Source of the DNA: Parvibaculum sp046297875
GTDB lineage: Bacteria; Pseudomonadota; Alphaproteobacteria; Parvibaculales; Parvibaculaceae
DNA: 64,000 bases
Direction: 5' to 3'
Assembly (NCBI RefSeq): GCF_046297875.1
Contig: NZ_JBKBHD010000001.1
Span: forward strand, 1,612,001 to 1,676,000
Shown: one piece after another, positions 1-8,552 of the stretch
Numbering within the stretch: position 1 is the first letter of the stretch
How the letters are laid out: each line of letters begins with the position of its first letter
Notes under the pieces: generated by a model
Told to the model about the DNA's origin: nothing
Databases searched by the model: none
What the model saw: the letters and a program-made list of their open reading frames with translations, nothing else
Translations under genes and position numbers: made by a program

Positions 1-277
1 ACTTGCCGCGGCCTGCGCTGCCGGGCTTCGGCTCCAGCTTGCTGTTGCCGTGTTTTTCCAGAAGATACTGGAGAATGGCGCCGGACTCGTTCAGCACGAG
101 GCCGTCATCGTCGATGGAGGGTACCTTGCCGAGCGGATGCACCGCCAGATATTCGGCCGACTGGAGATCGGTGGGCGAGAAGTTCAGCACTTTCGCTTCA
201 TAGGGGATGCCGAGCTCTTCGCAGAGCCAGACGACGCGCACCGAGCGCGTGTTCTTCGCGTGATAGACCTTGAGCAT
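1..277 (-). CDS. Glutathione S-transferase, N-terminal part (runs off window edge)
   Basis: The first 92 codons of a cytosolic glutathione S-transferase are visible; the rest lies beyond base 1. The reading starts MLKVYHAKNTRSVRVVWLCE, then continues with a thioredoxin-fold beta-alpha-beta pattern: HPLGKVPSIDDDG around residues 49-61 holds the cis-proline (VPSI), and the next stretch, LNESGAILQYL, holds the E-S pair that contacts the gamma-glutamyl part of glutathione. The start at 277 gives a normal N-terminus for the family. The C-terminal helical domain that would set substrate preference is missing, so no subclass is given. Confidence 0.85.
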   Translation of the reverse strand, partial: MLKVYHAKNTRSVRVVWLCEELGIPYEAKVLNFSPTDLQSAEYLAVHPLGKVPSIDDDGLVLNESGAILQYLLEKHGNSKLEPKPGSAGRGK

Positions 278-326
278 GATGTCTCCCTTTATACGCCTCT
301 TTTGGGCGTTTTCGATTTTGCTCCTT

Positions 327-2687
327 TCACTGTAGCGGAGACGGACGACGCCCGCGAGAGGGCGCGCGGGGAAAAAGCCGGTCGAGTGTTGCCGCGAAGG
401 CCGGCAGGAAGAAGATTGCAGCGACCATATTCGCAAGGAACATGAAGGCGAGGAGAATGCCCATATCGGCTTGCAGCTTGAGGCCCGAAAAGGCCCAGGT
501 GGAGACGCCGACCGAAAGCGTGAGGCCTGTGAAGATCACAGCGACGCCGATCTGTTTCAGGGCGAGCGGATAGGCCTCCGCCATCGGTTTGCCCTCATCG
601 ATATAGGATTGCAGGCGGCTATAGATATAGAAGGCGTAGTCGACGCCGATGCCGGTTGCGAGCACGAGAACAGGCAGCGTCGACACCTTGAGGCCGATAT
701 TGAGCGCAGTCATCAGCCAGTAACCGAGGAAGGTCGCCATGAGGAGCGGCATGCAGCAGCAGATGATGGCGCGCCAGTCGCGATAGGCGAGGAAGACAAG
801 CACCACGATCACGGCATAGACCCAGGCGAGCATGGGGAGTTCGCTCGCCTCGATCACATCATTCGTCGCCGCCATCACGCCGACGCCGCCCATGGCGAGG
901 CGGAAATTCACGTCGGTGCGTGAAAGTGCCTCGCGGTCGGTGGAGCGGAACTCCTCGACTGCGGCGATGATGCGCTCGATCGTGTCCGCCTTGTGGTCGT
1001 CCAGATAGATGATGACGGGCAGGATGGTGCAGGCTTCGTTCAACAATCCGCTCGACGGCTCATAGATCGAGGTGGTCTGGATGAGGTCGGTTTCGGTGCG
1101 CGGCAGCGCCACCCAACGCAGGTTGCCCTCGCGCCAGATCGCCGCCGTCTCGCGGGCGGAAAGGGCGAGCGACTGCACCGAGTTCACGCCCTGTACGTTG
1201 TGCATCGCCCAGGAAAAACGCTCGATGAGGCGCATGGTCCTGTAGTCGATGCAGGCATCCGCCGGTGTTTCGGTAACGACGATCAGGGCGTCCGCCGAAA
1301 TGGAGAAGCGGCTGACGATGTCGGCAATGTCGCGGTTGTAGCGCGAGGAGGGCCAAAGCTCCGAAAAGCCTTCGGTCAGATCGCCGATATGGCGATGGCG
1401 GGTTTCGAGGATCGCGGCGGCGAGGAGGCCTGCGAAGATGACGAGAGTGAATGCGGCCGGTGCGGGATGTGCGACGCGGCCGAGAACGCTCATCACCTTC
1501 TCGCGCGAGCGGCGCAGGCGGGCGAATGTTTCGGCGTAATTCCTGTCTGCCGGCAGATAGGAGGCGACGAGCGGCAGCATGATGAGGTTTGTCACGATCT
1601 TCAGCGCGACGCCGAGCCCCGCCATGATGGCGAGATCCTGAATGACCTCGATCGGAATGAGATAGAGCGTGCCGAAGCCGACAAGATCCGTGATGAGTGC
1701 AAGCGAGCCCGGCACGAGCAGGCGGCGGAATGTGGCGCGGGCTGCCTCGTCTGCGCTTTTGCCTTCGCTCAATTCGCTGCCGATCAGATTTATCTGCTGC
1801 ACGCCGTGGCTGACGCCGATGGCGTAGACGAGGAAAGGTACGAGTACGGCGAGCGGGTCGAGCCCGCGGCCCATCAGATAGAGCAGGCCGAACTGCCAGA
1901 CGAGGGAAACCAGCGAGCAGAAGACAGCGAGAAATGTAAGCTGTATCGAACGAGAATAGATGAATACCGACAGCGTGGTCAGCACGAAGGCCAGGATGAA
2001 AAAGATCATCACGTCGCCTGCGCCATCGGCAATATCGCCGATGAACTTGGCAAAACCGACGATCTGGATTTCGATGGTCTCGTCCTCGAATTGCTGGCGG
2101 ATCTGCGTTTCGAGTTTCGAGGCAAGGTCGAGATAGTCGAGCTCCTCGCGCGTCAGCGGGTCGACTTCTTGCAGTTCCGCCATGACAAGCGCGGCGCGGT
2201 GATCGTTCGAGACGAGAAAGCCCTCATGCTTGCCGTTCAGCGCGCGGTCGCGGATCGTCTCGACATCGGTATCCGCGATCGTCGTCACGGTGACGCCTTC
2301 GGGGATCACGGGATAGGCGTTGATGCCCTCTTCGGTGTTTTCGGTGACGCGTGTCGTCGTCGACCAGAGCGAGCGGACCGTTGTGCGGCGCACGCCGGGC
2401 AGGAAGGTCACTTCCTCCGTGACGGCCTGCAGGTGGCGCATGAACTCCGCATTCCAGATCGTGCCTTTGCGGGCCTTTACGGCGACGAGAATGAGATTTG
2501 CGCCGGGAACCTCGTTTTCATATTCGAGGAAGGTCTGGACATATTCATGGCCTGTGGGCACCTGCTTCAGGAAGCCCGCTTCCATTCGCAGCTGAACCGC
2601 GTAGTAGCCCATGGCGAGTGTGAATATCGCAAGCGCCAGCAAGATGAGCGCCCGCGTCTTGAAGACGACGAACTCGACCGCGTTCAC
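327..2687 (-). CDS. RND-superfamily (MMPL/COG1033) exporter
   Basis: A 786-residue inner-membrane protein with a hydrophobic helix near residues 12-32, a long periplasmic loop, a block of five or six hydrophobic helices (about 225-375), a second large soluble loop and a second helix block (about 620-775). This duplicated one-plus-five layout is typical of RND/MMPL exporters of the COG1033 type, which move lipids or hydrophobic compounds rather than the tripartite drug-pump substrates. The start is GTG at 2687, with GGGGGAG five bases upstream. It is divergent from a DUF1329 gene across 136 bp. Genes of these two families often sit together in alkane and steroid degraders, which suggests a joint envelope-transport job. 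The substrate is unknown. Confidence 0.85.
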   Translation of the reverse strand: MNAVEFVVFKTRALILLALAIFTLAMGYYAVQLRMEAGFLKQVPTGHEYVQTFLEYENEVPGANLILVAVKARKGTIWNAEFMRHLQAVTEEVTFLPGVRRTTVRSLWSTTTRVTENTEEGINAYPVIPEGVTVTTIADTDVETIRDRALNGKHEGFLVSNDHRAALVMAELQEVDPLTREELDYLDLASKLETQIRQQFEDETIEIQIVGFAKFIGDIADGAGDVMIFFILAFVLTTLSVFIYSRSIQLTFLAVFCSLVSLVWQFGLLYLMGRGLDPLAVLVPFLVYAIGVSHGVQQINLIGSELSEGKSADEAARATFRRLLVPGSLALITDLVGFGTLYLIPIEVIQDLAIMAGLGVALKIVTNLIMLPLVASYLPADRNYAETFARLRRSREKVMSVLGRVAHPAPAAFTLVIFAGLLAAAILETRHRHIGDLTEGFSELWPSSRYNRDIADIVSRFSISADALIVVTETPADACIDYRTMRLIERFSWAMHNVQGVNSVQSLALSARETAAIWREGNLRWVALPRTETDLIQTTSIYEPSSGLLNEACTILPVIIYLDDHKADTIERIIAAVEEFRSTDREALSRTDVNFRLAMGGVGVMAATNDVIEASELPMLAWVYAVIVVLVFLAYRDWRAIICCCMPLLMATFLGYWLMTALNIGLKVSTLPVLVLATGIGVDYAFYIYSRLQSYIDEGKPMAEAYPLALKQIGVAVIFTGLTLSVGVSTWAFSGLKLQADMGILLAFMFLANMVAAIFFLPAFAATLDRLFPRAPSRGRRPSPLQ

Positions 2688-2823
2688 AGATTCTCCCCCT
2701 CATATCCCCCGGCTTCACATTCTGACGATTTCGTCCCGGCGTGGAATGGTGCTTTTGGGTAGCCGCCGCGCAGGAATTGGGTCAGGATTAGTAAAACCGC
2801 GTTACAAAATTGGGGGGAGGAGC
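2688..2823. promoter_or_regulatory. Divergent promoter region of RND exporter and DUF1329 gene
   Basis: This 136-bp gap separates the divergent RND and DUF1329 starts and must hold both promoters. Strong Shine-Dalgarno tracts lie at each end (GGGGGAG for the exporter, GGGGGGAGG at 2812-2820 for DUF1329). I could not pick out convincing -35/-10 pairs or a clear operator palindrome. Confidence 0.5.
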
Positions 2824-4212
2824 ATGAGTTTGTCAAAGCGTATCTGTGTGTCTGCAAGCGTATTGATGTTGTTTGCGGGGGCGGCATCGGCAGGCGTACC
2901 CGTGGCGCAGGCTGATCGTCTCGTCCGGGATCTGACACCGATGGGGGCGGAGCGGGCCGGAAACGCGGATGGCTCGATCCCGGCCTGGGAGGGCGGTCTT
3001 GCCGGTGTTCCCAAGAATGTGTCCTGGATGCCGGGGACCGGCCACTACAAGAATCCCTTTGCGGAAGATCAGGTTCTCGTCACGATCTCCAACGAGAATG
3101 CGGGCACGCATGAGGCGTTTCTGACGCCCGGCCAGCGCGCGATGCTCGCGACATATCCGAACTACAAGCTCAATGTCTATCCGTCGCGCCGCAGCTGCGC
3201 CCTGCCGGAAGCGGTCTATGAAGCGGTGATGAAGAATGCGGTCACAGGCTCGCTCGGCGGCAATGGCGACACATTGTCCGGTGTGCTGCGCGGCATTCCA
3301 TTCCCGATCCCGTCGAGTGCGAATGAGATCGTCTGGAACCACAATCTGCGCTATCGCGGCTACAAGGTGTCGCGCACGTTCGTTTCGGCAGCTCCAACGC
3401 GCGAAGGCAATTTCACGCCGATCAAGGTGCAGGACGATCTGGTTTTCGATTATTCCTCGCCGGGCATCGCCTCGATCAACGAACTCAACAACACCTCGTT
3501 CCGCTATCTGCAGGAGACGATTTCTCCAGCGCGGCGCGCAGGCCAGCTTCTGCTCGTCCATGAGACGTTCGATCCTGCGATCGGCGAGCGGCGCTCCTGG
3601 CAATACACGACGGGGCGCACGGATTCGTCACCGCGTGTGCAGCGCACCAGCGCCATCAACTATGACACACCGCAAATCTACTCGGATGCGATGTCGACGG
3701 CGGACAGTTTCGACGTGTTCTCCGGCCCGCTCGACCGCTTCGACTGGACGGTGGCTGGGCGCGGCGAGCGCTATATCGCCTATAATTCCTATGAGCTGAG
3801 TTCGCCGGCGCACAAGTACGCCGACATCATCAAGCCCGGCCACATCAATCAGGATCTCGTGCGCTACGAGAAGCACCGGGTCTGGATCGTCGAGGCGACG
3901 CTGAAGCCGACGCAGCGCCATGTCTATAGCCGCCGCACCGCCTATTTCGACGAGGACGGCTACAACATGGTGGCGGGCGAGCTTTACGACGCGCGGGGCG
4001 GGCTCTGGCGCGTGCAGGAAGCGCATCTCATGCAGTATTACGATGTGCCGGCCTGCTTCAACGCGTCGGATGTCGTCTACGATCTCGTGGAGGGGCGCTA
4101 TGTCGTGCAGAACCTCAAGAACGAGGAAAGCGGCATCAATTTCAATGCCTCGCACCTGAACGACATGATGTTCGTGCCGGAGGAGCTGCGCCGCCGCATC
4201 ACGCGGCGGTGA
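2824..4212 (+). CDS. DUF1329 family periplasmic / outer-membrane-associated protein
   Basis: A 462-residue exported protein. The start at 2824 is preceded by GGGGGGAGG (2812-2820) and gives a clean signal peptide (MSLSKRICVSASVLMLFAGA, cleavage near ASAG). The mature part begins with the family hallmark DLTPMGAERAGNADGSIPAW, followed by a beta-rich body with the late WRVQEAHLMQYYDVP-type segment seen in DUF1329 proteins. The family is thought to have a LolA-like fold that handles lipidic molecules in the periplasm; this is family knowledge, not visible here. The reading frame stays open upstream to 2611, but that extension would bury the signal peptide. It is divergent from the RND exporter and probably functions with it. 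Confidence 0.85.
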   Translation: MSLSKRICVSASVLMLFAGAASAGVPVAQADRLVRDLTPMGAERAGNADGSIPAWEGGLAGVPKNVSWMPGTGHYKNPFAEDQVLVTISNENAGTHEAFLTPGQRAMLATYPNYKLNVYPSRRSCALPEAVYEAVMKNAVTGSLGGNGDTLSGVLRGIPFPIPSSANEIVWNHNLRYRGYKVSRTFVSAAPTREGNFTPIKVQDDLVFDYSSPGIASINELNNTSFRYLQETISPARRAGQLLLVHETFDPAIGERRSWQYTTGRTDSSPRVQRTSAINYDTPQIYSDAMSTADSFDVFSGPLDRFDWTVAGRGERYIAYNSYELSSPAHKYADIIKPGHINQDLVRYEKHRVWIVEATLKPTQRHVYSRRTAYFDEDGYNMVAGELYDARGGLWRVQEAHLMQYYDVPACFNASDVVYDLVEGRYVVQNLKNEESGINFNASHLNDMMFVPEELRRRITRR

Positions 4213-4218
4213 ACTCAA

Positions 4219-4325
4219 TCCAGCGCGCCGACAAGAGAGGCGCGCCCGGGAAAACTAGTCCAGCGCGCCGACAAGCGAGGTGCGCCCGGGAAAACTAGTC
4301 CAGCGCGCCGACAAGCGAGGCGCGC
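4219..4325. repeat. 40-bp tandem repeat, about 2.7 copies, spanning the 3' end of the VOC gene
   Basis: The unit beginning TCCAGCGCGCCGACAAG recurs at 4219, 4259 and 4299, a period of 40 bp. The first two units differ at about two positions; the third matches for 27 bp and then runs into the VOC coding sequence. On the minus strand every unit carries codons for LVGALD followed by a stop. Because 40 is not a multiple of three, each copy lies in a different frame. The pattern looks like slippage duplication of the gene end together with its stop codon. Confidence 0.95.
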
Positions 4326-4981
4326 TGGGACAGTTCGATCCAGTTGCCGTCGGGGTCGCGCACAAAGGAAATGCGCGCGACCTTGCCGAGCGTCTGCGGG
4401 GCGCGGCCTTCCGCGCCGCCGCGGGCGAGGATTGCGGCATGTTCTGCATCCGCATTGCGGATCTGGATGGTGATGTAGCGCCAGCCCGGCCCCTCGAAAG
4501 CGGCATCGGCAACGGCGTCCCTCGCTTCTTCGAGCAGGATCACGCTGTCTCCGCAGAGAAAGCTCAGACCGCCCTGTTCCGGCACGTCGGGCAGGCCGAG
4601 CGCGACGGCATAGAAGCGGCGATGCGCATTCACGTCGCGCACACCGAGGCGGATGCCGATGCGCTCTATGCCATGCGTGCCGGGCGGCACAAGCGTCACC
4701 TTGTTGCCGTCGGGATCGGTGAGGCGTTTGGGCGCGCGCAAACCCTCGCGCGCGATCAGCAATTCGCGGTAGCCGGAAGGTGCGGCGATCGGCAGTTCGT
4801 TGCGCGAATGATTGATCTTCAGCACCGAGCCCAGAAGGTCGTGGCGGTGCTGCTGCACGCCGCCACCGAGCGGCAGCATGTGATCGAAGGGAAGCCCCAC
4901 TTCGTTCTGCCAGAAATCGAGCATGGGCTCGAGATTGGTGGTGAAGAGGCCGGTATCGATGCGCGGCTTTGCGAGATCCAT
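4295..4981 (-). CDS. VOC / glyoxalase-fold protein with two repeated modules
   Basis: A 228-residue protein with two beta-alpha-beta-beta-beta modules of the vicinal oxygen chelate superfamily. The first module opens DTGLFTTNLEPMLDFWQNEVG, the second opens HGIERIGIRLGVRDVNAHRR, and the C-terminus ends in the classic DPDGNWIEL. Candidate metal ligands are an early His (QQHRHD region) and the terminal Glu of WIEL. Members include glyoxalases, dioxygenases and epimerases such as methylmalonyl-CoA epimerase. It is the last gene of a reverse operon, 17 bp after the thiolase. The final residues (SLVGALD) are encoded by the first unit of a 40-bp tandem repeat. The exact reaction is unknown. Confidence 0.8.
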   Translation of the reverse strand: MDLAKPRIDTGLFTTNLEPMLDFWQNEVGLPFDHMLPLGGGVQQHRHDLLGSVLKINHSRNELPIAAPSGYRELLIAREGLRAPKRLTDPDGNKVTLVPPGTHGIERIGIRLGVRDVNAHRRFYAVALGLPDVPEQGGLSFLCGDSVILLEEARDAVADAAFEGPGWRYITIQIRNADAEHAAILARGGAEGRAPQTLGKVARISFVRDPDGNWIELSQRASLVGALD

Positions 4982-4998
4982 GCCGGCCTCTCCTGATT

Positions 4999-6141
4999 TC
5001 AGGGTGCTTCGTTGGAGAAGACGATGGTGCCCGAGGCGGCGAACATGCCGCCGACACCATGCGCGATGGAAATTTTCGCGCCCGGCACCTGGGCAGGCGC
5101 AATGCCCCTCATCTGGCGCACGCTTTCCTGCAGCGCATACATGCCGTACATGCCGGAATGCATGTAGGAGAGGCCGCCGCCATTGGTGTTGAGCGGCAGC
5201 TTGCCGCCCGGCCGCGTGTTGCCCTCGCGGATGAAGGCCGCACCTTCGCCGCGCTCGCAGAAGCCGAGATCTTCGAGCCCATAGACCGGCAGATGCGCGA
5301 AAGCGTCATAGATCATCAGATGGTCGACATCGGCATGCTTGATGCCTGCCTCGTCGAAAGCCTTCCTGCCGGAGACGCGGAAGGCCTTGGAGGTGGTGAA
5401 GTCCTCCATCTGCGAGATCATCGGCGTTTCGCAGCTTTCGCCCGTGCCGAGGATATAGACGGGCTTTTGCGGGAAATCCCTTGCGCGCTCCGCGCTTGTG
5501 AGAATGAGCGCGCCGCCGCCGTCCGTCACGAGGCAGCACATGAGGAGCCGGAAGGGCCAGGCGATCATCTTCGAGTTCAGCACGTCGTCGACAGTGACCG
5601 GATCGCGGAAGGAGGCGCGCGGGTTCATCGCCGCCCATTCGCGCTGGACAACGGGGACATGGGCAAGGTCAGTCTCCGTCACGCCATATGTCTTCATGTA
5701 ACGCAGCGCGGGGATCGTGAACATGGAGGGCGGATTGGTGATGCCAAAAGGCACCTCGAACTGGCCCTGCTGGCTTGCCGGGTCGCGGGCGAAGCGGCGC
5801 GCGCCGACGCGGGAGCGGCCCGATTCCGCATGGGTGATGAGAACCGTGTTGCAAAGCCCTTCATTGATCGCGGCCGCCGCATGGCGGACATGCAGCATGA
5901 AGGAGCAACCGCCGACGCTGGTGCCGTCGACCCATGTCGGCGTGATGCCGAGATAATGCGCGACTTCCACCGGGCTGTCGCCGGCGGTGGCGATGCCGTC
6001 GATGTCCTTCGCGGTCAGCCCCGCATCCCTCATCGCATTCAGCGCCGCATCGGCATGGAGCATGAGCTGCGATGTGTTGGGGATCTTGCCCATTTCCGTC
6101 GTTTCGGCGGCGCCGACGACGGCCACAGTTTTCTGCTTCAT
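4999..6141 (-). CDS. Thiolase-fold lipid-transfer protein / acetyl-CoA acetyltransferase-like
   Basis: A 380-residue thiolase-superfamily protein of the SCP-x/lipid-transfer type. It starts MKQKTVAVVGAAETTEMGKI, has a Cys in the nucleophile-loop region (GTSVGGCSFMLHV, near residue 79), NTNGGGLSYMHSG in the His-loop position, and ends with HGVGGMFAASGT. Such proteins cleave beta-ketoacyl-CoAs, or act as retro-aldolases when paired with a DUF35 OB-fold protein, as in the Ltp2/ChsH2 steroid side-chain system. That partner is the next gene upstream, only 4 bp away. Whether this copy is a thiolase or an aldolase cannot be settled by eye. Confidence 0.85.
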   Translation of the reverse strand: MKQKTVAVVGAAETTEMGKIPNTSQLMLHADAALNAMRDAGLTAKDIDGIATAGDSPVEVAHYLGITPTWVDGTSVGGCSFMLHVRHAAAAINEGLCNTVLITHAESGRSRVGARRFARDPASQQGQFEVPFGITNPPSMFTIPALRYMKTYGVTETDLAHVPVVQREWAAMNPRASFRDPVTVDDVLNSKMIAWPFRLLMCCLVTDGGGALILTSAERARDFPQKPVYILGTGESCETPMISQMEDFTTSKAFRVSGRKAFDEAGIKHADVDHLMIYDAFAHLPVYGLEDLGFCERGEGAAFIREGNTRPGGKLPLNTNGGGLSYMHSGMYGMYALQESVRQMRGIAPAQVPGAKISIAHGVGGMFAASGTIVFSNEAP

Positions 6142-6145
6142 CGTC

Positions 6146-6559
6146 CTAACCTTTCGCCGGGCGGAATTTGGGGAGGCTGATCTCGTCGCTCGCCTTCTCG
6201 AAGGTGACTTCGAGTGGCATGTCGAGGACGAGAGCTTCCGGCGTCTGCGAGCAGTCGACGATGTTCGTCATCATGCGGGGGCCTTCGGCCAGCGCGACGA
6301 CCGCGATCGAGTGCGGCGCCTCGCCGAAATCGGGGCGAGGGCGGTGATTGATGATGTAGGAGTAGAGCGTGGCCTTGCCGCTCGCCTTGTAGATTTCCAC
6401 ATCGCGCGAGCTGCAGGCGGGGCAGAAGGGGCGCGGGGGAAAGTAGCTTTCCTTGCAGGATTTGCAGCGCTGCAGCCTCAGTTCGCCGTCCCGGCAACCA
6501 TCCCAGAAATGTTGTGTTTCGGGCGTCGGTGCGGGCAGCGGGCGATTGTATTCCGCCAT
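6146..6559 (-). CDS. DUF35 zinc-ribbon / OB-fold acyl-CoA-associated protein
   Basis: A 137-residue protein. An N-terminal helix (TPETQHFWDGCRDGELRLQR) is followed by a zinc ribbon with two Cys pairs (CKSC about residues 32-35 and CPAC about 46-49), then an OB-fold half containing GKATLYSYIINH and ending DEISLPKFRP. Members are obligate partners of thiolase-like proteins in fatty acid, PHA and steroid metabolism, where the OB-fold helps bind the CoA ester. The start at 6559 is favoured by GGGAG eight bases upstream; the open frame extends further but without a ribosome binding site. It is the first gene of the OB-fold > thiolase > VOC operon. Confidence 0.85.
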   Translation of the reverse strand: MAEYNRPLPAPTPETQHFWDGCRDGELRLQRCKSCKESYFPPRPFCPACSSRDVEIYKASGKATLYSYIINHRPRPDFGEAPHSIAVVALAEGPRMMTNIVDCSQTPEALVLDMPLEVTFEKASDEISLPKFRPAKG

Positions 6560-6689
6560 GATCTTGCTCCCTGACATTTTGTCGTTTTCGTTGGCGGGGA
6601 GGATAACGGCGGCGGCGGCTTTGGCAAGAAGCTGGAACCGGCCCGGAACGGGAGGGATATCGCCGCGTCCGGGCCGGGCCGGTTTTTGG

Positions 6690-7211
6690 TTAGCGGCTGT
6701 CGCGCTTTGCCTGGGCGACGCTGGCCGCCTTGCGCTGGCGGCCTGTTTCCATGGGACGGACCAGCTTTTCCTGTTTCGGGTTCGCCACCTTGCGCATGCC
6801 TCGGCGGCTGTGACGGCTGTTGAAACCGGCATCGTCCTTGCCGCTCGCCTTTTTCAGGGCCAGCGCGCGCTGCGCATTTTCGATCAGCGCGCTGCTTGCG
6901 GCCATCCGGCGGCGGCGCTCGGTTTCCTTGTTGAGACGGCGCATGGCCATCGCCAGAACGGCCAGTTTGATTTTCGATCCGTCATCGGCCGCGGAAGGCG
7001 CGGCACCCCTCGGGGCGGCCTTGCCGCGCATTTCGCGGCGGCGCTGGTTCGCCCGGTCCCTGGCCTTGTCGCGGCGCTCGCGCAGCAGCTTCACCAGCCC
7101 GGCCAGATCCTTGTCCGACAGGTCCTGCAAAGCCGGATGATGGGATTTCTCCACCAGTTCCTGCTCGTCCTTGTCCAGGGCCCGTGCTTCTTGTTGCCGG
7201 GAAATCGCCAT
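6690..7211 (-). CDS. Conserved hypothetical basic protein
   Basis: A 173-residue, strongly basic, Arg/Lys/Ala-rich protein that looks fully soluble and helical. An acidic N-terminal patch (LDKDEQELVEKSHHPAL) precedes a long basic stretch with RERRDKARDRANQRRREMRG, and the tail also carries many Lys and Arg (VANPKQEKLVRPMETGRQRK). No signal peptide, membrane helix or catalytic motif is visible. The charge pattern fits a nucleic-acid- or ribosome-associated protein, but that is a guess. The ATG at 7211 has AAGGA upstream; a TTG nine bases further out is less likely. Codon use resembles its neighbours. Confidence 0.6.
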   Translation of the reverse strand: MAISRQQEARALDKDEQELVEKSHHPALQDLSDKDLAGLVKLLRERRDKARDRANQRRREMRGKAAPRGAAPSAADDGSKIKLAVLAMAMRRLNKETERRRRMAASSALIENAQRALALKKASGKDDAGFNSRHSRRGMRKVANPKQEKLVRPMETGRQRKAASVAQAKRDSR

Positions 7212-7385
7212 TGAAATCAATCCTTTTGCTGGGGAAAGCGGGTTTCAGTCCTGCCAGCCTAACCAATCGGGGAGCGGTATGTTCCCCTAATCGGCGCCGC
7301 CACACGCATAATGGCCGGGAATTAACACCTGCCGCGGGTATTTGCCCGGCATTGATCCCGTGGCGCGCGGTCACTATGTTTCAAA

Positions 7386-7757
7386 ATGAAACAATTGATC
7401 GGACCAGGAATGATCGCGCACATTCTACTTTTTGGAAGCCTCGTGGCGGGCTTCGCCTTGCCGGCGGCGGCGGGCGAGGTGCGCTGGATCGATCCGTGGA
7501 GCCCCGAGGTCGAGCACGGCGCGCTTGCGGGCGGGCCGGAGGGCGTCGATCCCTTTGCAGGCGAGCGCGAGGCACCGAAGCGGGCGGAAGTCGCCTCCGT
7601 CGCGACGGCAGGCTTCGAGGGCGGTGTCGGCAACCGGCAGGGCTTCATCGCCATTCATAATGGCTTTTATGTGAAGCCTTCGCTTCCCGCCGGTCAGGCC
7701 GCCATGACAGGCGCCCGCGCCGCGCCTGTGCATCCGCGCGGCGGTGTGCGGTTCTGA
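7386..7757 (+). CDS. Hypothetical exported protein
   Basis: A small exported protein of 123 residues if started at 7386, or 115 if started at 7410, where GGA lies at better spacing. Either way the N-terminus holds a signal peptide (MIAHILLFGSLVAGFALPAA, cleavage near AAAG). The mature part is about 85 residues, low in complexity and rich in Gly, Ala, Glu and Pro, with no recognised domain. Its stop lies 9 bp from the convergent nitroreductase stop. I do not recognise a family. Confidence 0.55.
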   Translation: MKQLIGPGMIAHILLFGSLVAGFALPAAAGEVRWIDPWSPEVEHGALAGGPEGVDPFAGEREAPKRAEVASVATAGFEGGVGNRQGFIAIHNGFYVKPSLPAGQAAMTGARAAPVHPRGGVRF

Positions 7758-7766
7758 GCTTTCGTC

Positions 7767-8438
7767 TCACTCAAATCCGTGAAACGTCGCGAAGTTTTCC
7801 ACCGGCTCGCGCTCGGCGATGAGCGTGTTCACGAGCGCGGTTTCGTCGGCATAGCCGAGCGACATGCCGCAGATGATGTATTCATCGTCCGGCACATTCA
7901 GCACGCGGCGCGTGACGCTCCAGAAATTGTTCCAGGCGCCCTGCGAACAGGTGTCGAGGCCGCGCGCCTTTGCCGCCAGCATGATCGACTGCATGAACAT
8001 GCCGATGTCGAGAAAGCTCATCGCATCGAGATCCTTGTCGATGGTGAAGATGAGACCGACAGGCGCGTCGAAGAACTGGTAGTTGCGGCCCCATTGGCGC
8101 CAGTTGGCGGCCTGGTCGCCTTTCGGAATGCCGAGCAGGCCGTACATCTCCTTGCCGAGTATGCGCATGCGCGTGGTGTAGGGCTCCTTGCGCTTCGAAG
8201 TGCGCGGGAATTCGGCGATCTTGTCGGCCGGGTCCGTCTCGCGGTGGGCGAGGACTTCCTCTTCCAGACGGCGGCGCACTTCGCCCGCTGCCACATGCAC
8301 CTTCCAGGGCTGGATATTGGTGCCCGACGGCGACCAGCGCGCGATCTCAAGTATTTCCTTCACGAGTTCGAGCGGCACGGGATCGGGCTTGAAGGCGCGC
8401 ACGGATTTCCGCGCTTTCAGCGCTTCGTCGAGTAGCAT
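7767..8438 (-). CDS. Nitroreductase-family FMN oxidoreductase
   Basis: A 223-residue flavoprotein with the nitroreductase pattern: the N-terminal FMN phosphate-binding segment RKSVRAFKPDPVP, then IARWSPSGTNIQPWKVHV (residues 33-50, the SxxNxQPW FMN site), the central dimerisation helices, and the late IICGMSLGYAD glycine motif before a C-terminal arm (EREPVENFATFHGF). Relatives reduce nitro compounds, quinones or enones with NAD(P)H. No partner gene is adjacent; upstream is a divergent GST-like gene. The substrate cannot be read from the sequence. Confidence 0.9.
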   Translation of the reverse strand: MLLDEALKARKSVRAFKPDPVPLELVKEILEIARWSPSGTNIQPWKVHVAAGEVRRRLEEEVLAHRETDPADKIAEFPRTSKRKEPYTTRMRILGKEMYGLLGIPKGDQAANWRQWGRNYQFFDAPVGLIFTIDKDLDAMSFLDIGMFMQSIMLAAKARGLDTCSQGAWNNFWSVTRRVLNVPDDEYIICGMSLGYADETALVNTLIAEREPVENFATFHGFE

Positions 8439-8552
8439 GAGAGGCTCCGCAGATGAGAAAATGGCGATGGCGGATTGTTAGCAGGCCGGGCGCTGCGGGC
8501 AAGGCGTTTCGGGAGGTCTTGATTATTGCACTCGACGTGCCATATTCCGGCG

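Noticed and set aside
993..2762. Long open frame of 589 codons on the plus strand
   Set aside because: Lies opposite the RND exporter; the translation is rich in Arg, Asp and His without any domain, as expected of an antisense shadow in GC-rich DNA.
4219..4325. Repeat array that might be a CRISPR
   Set aside because: Units are contiguous with no variable spacers; simple tandem duplication.
4969..6180. Open frame of 403 codons on the plus strand
   Set aside because: Antisense to the thiolase gene; biased composition and no motif.
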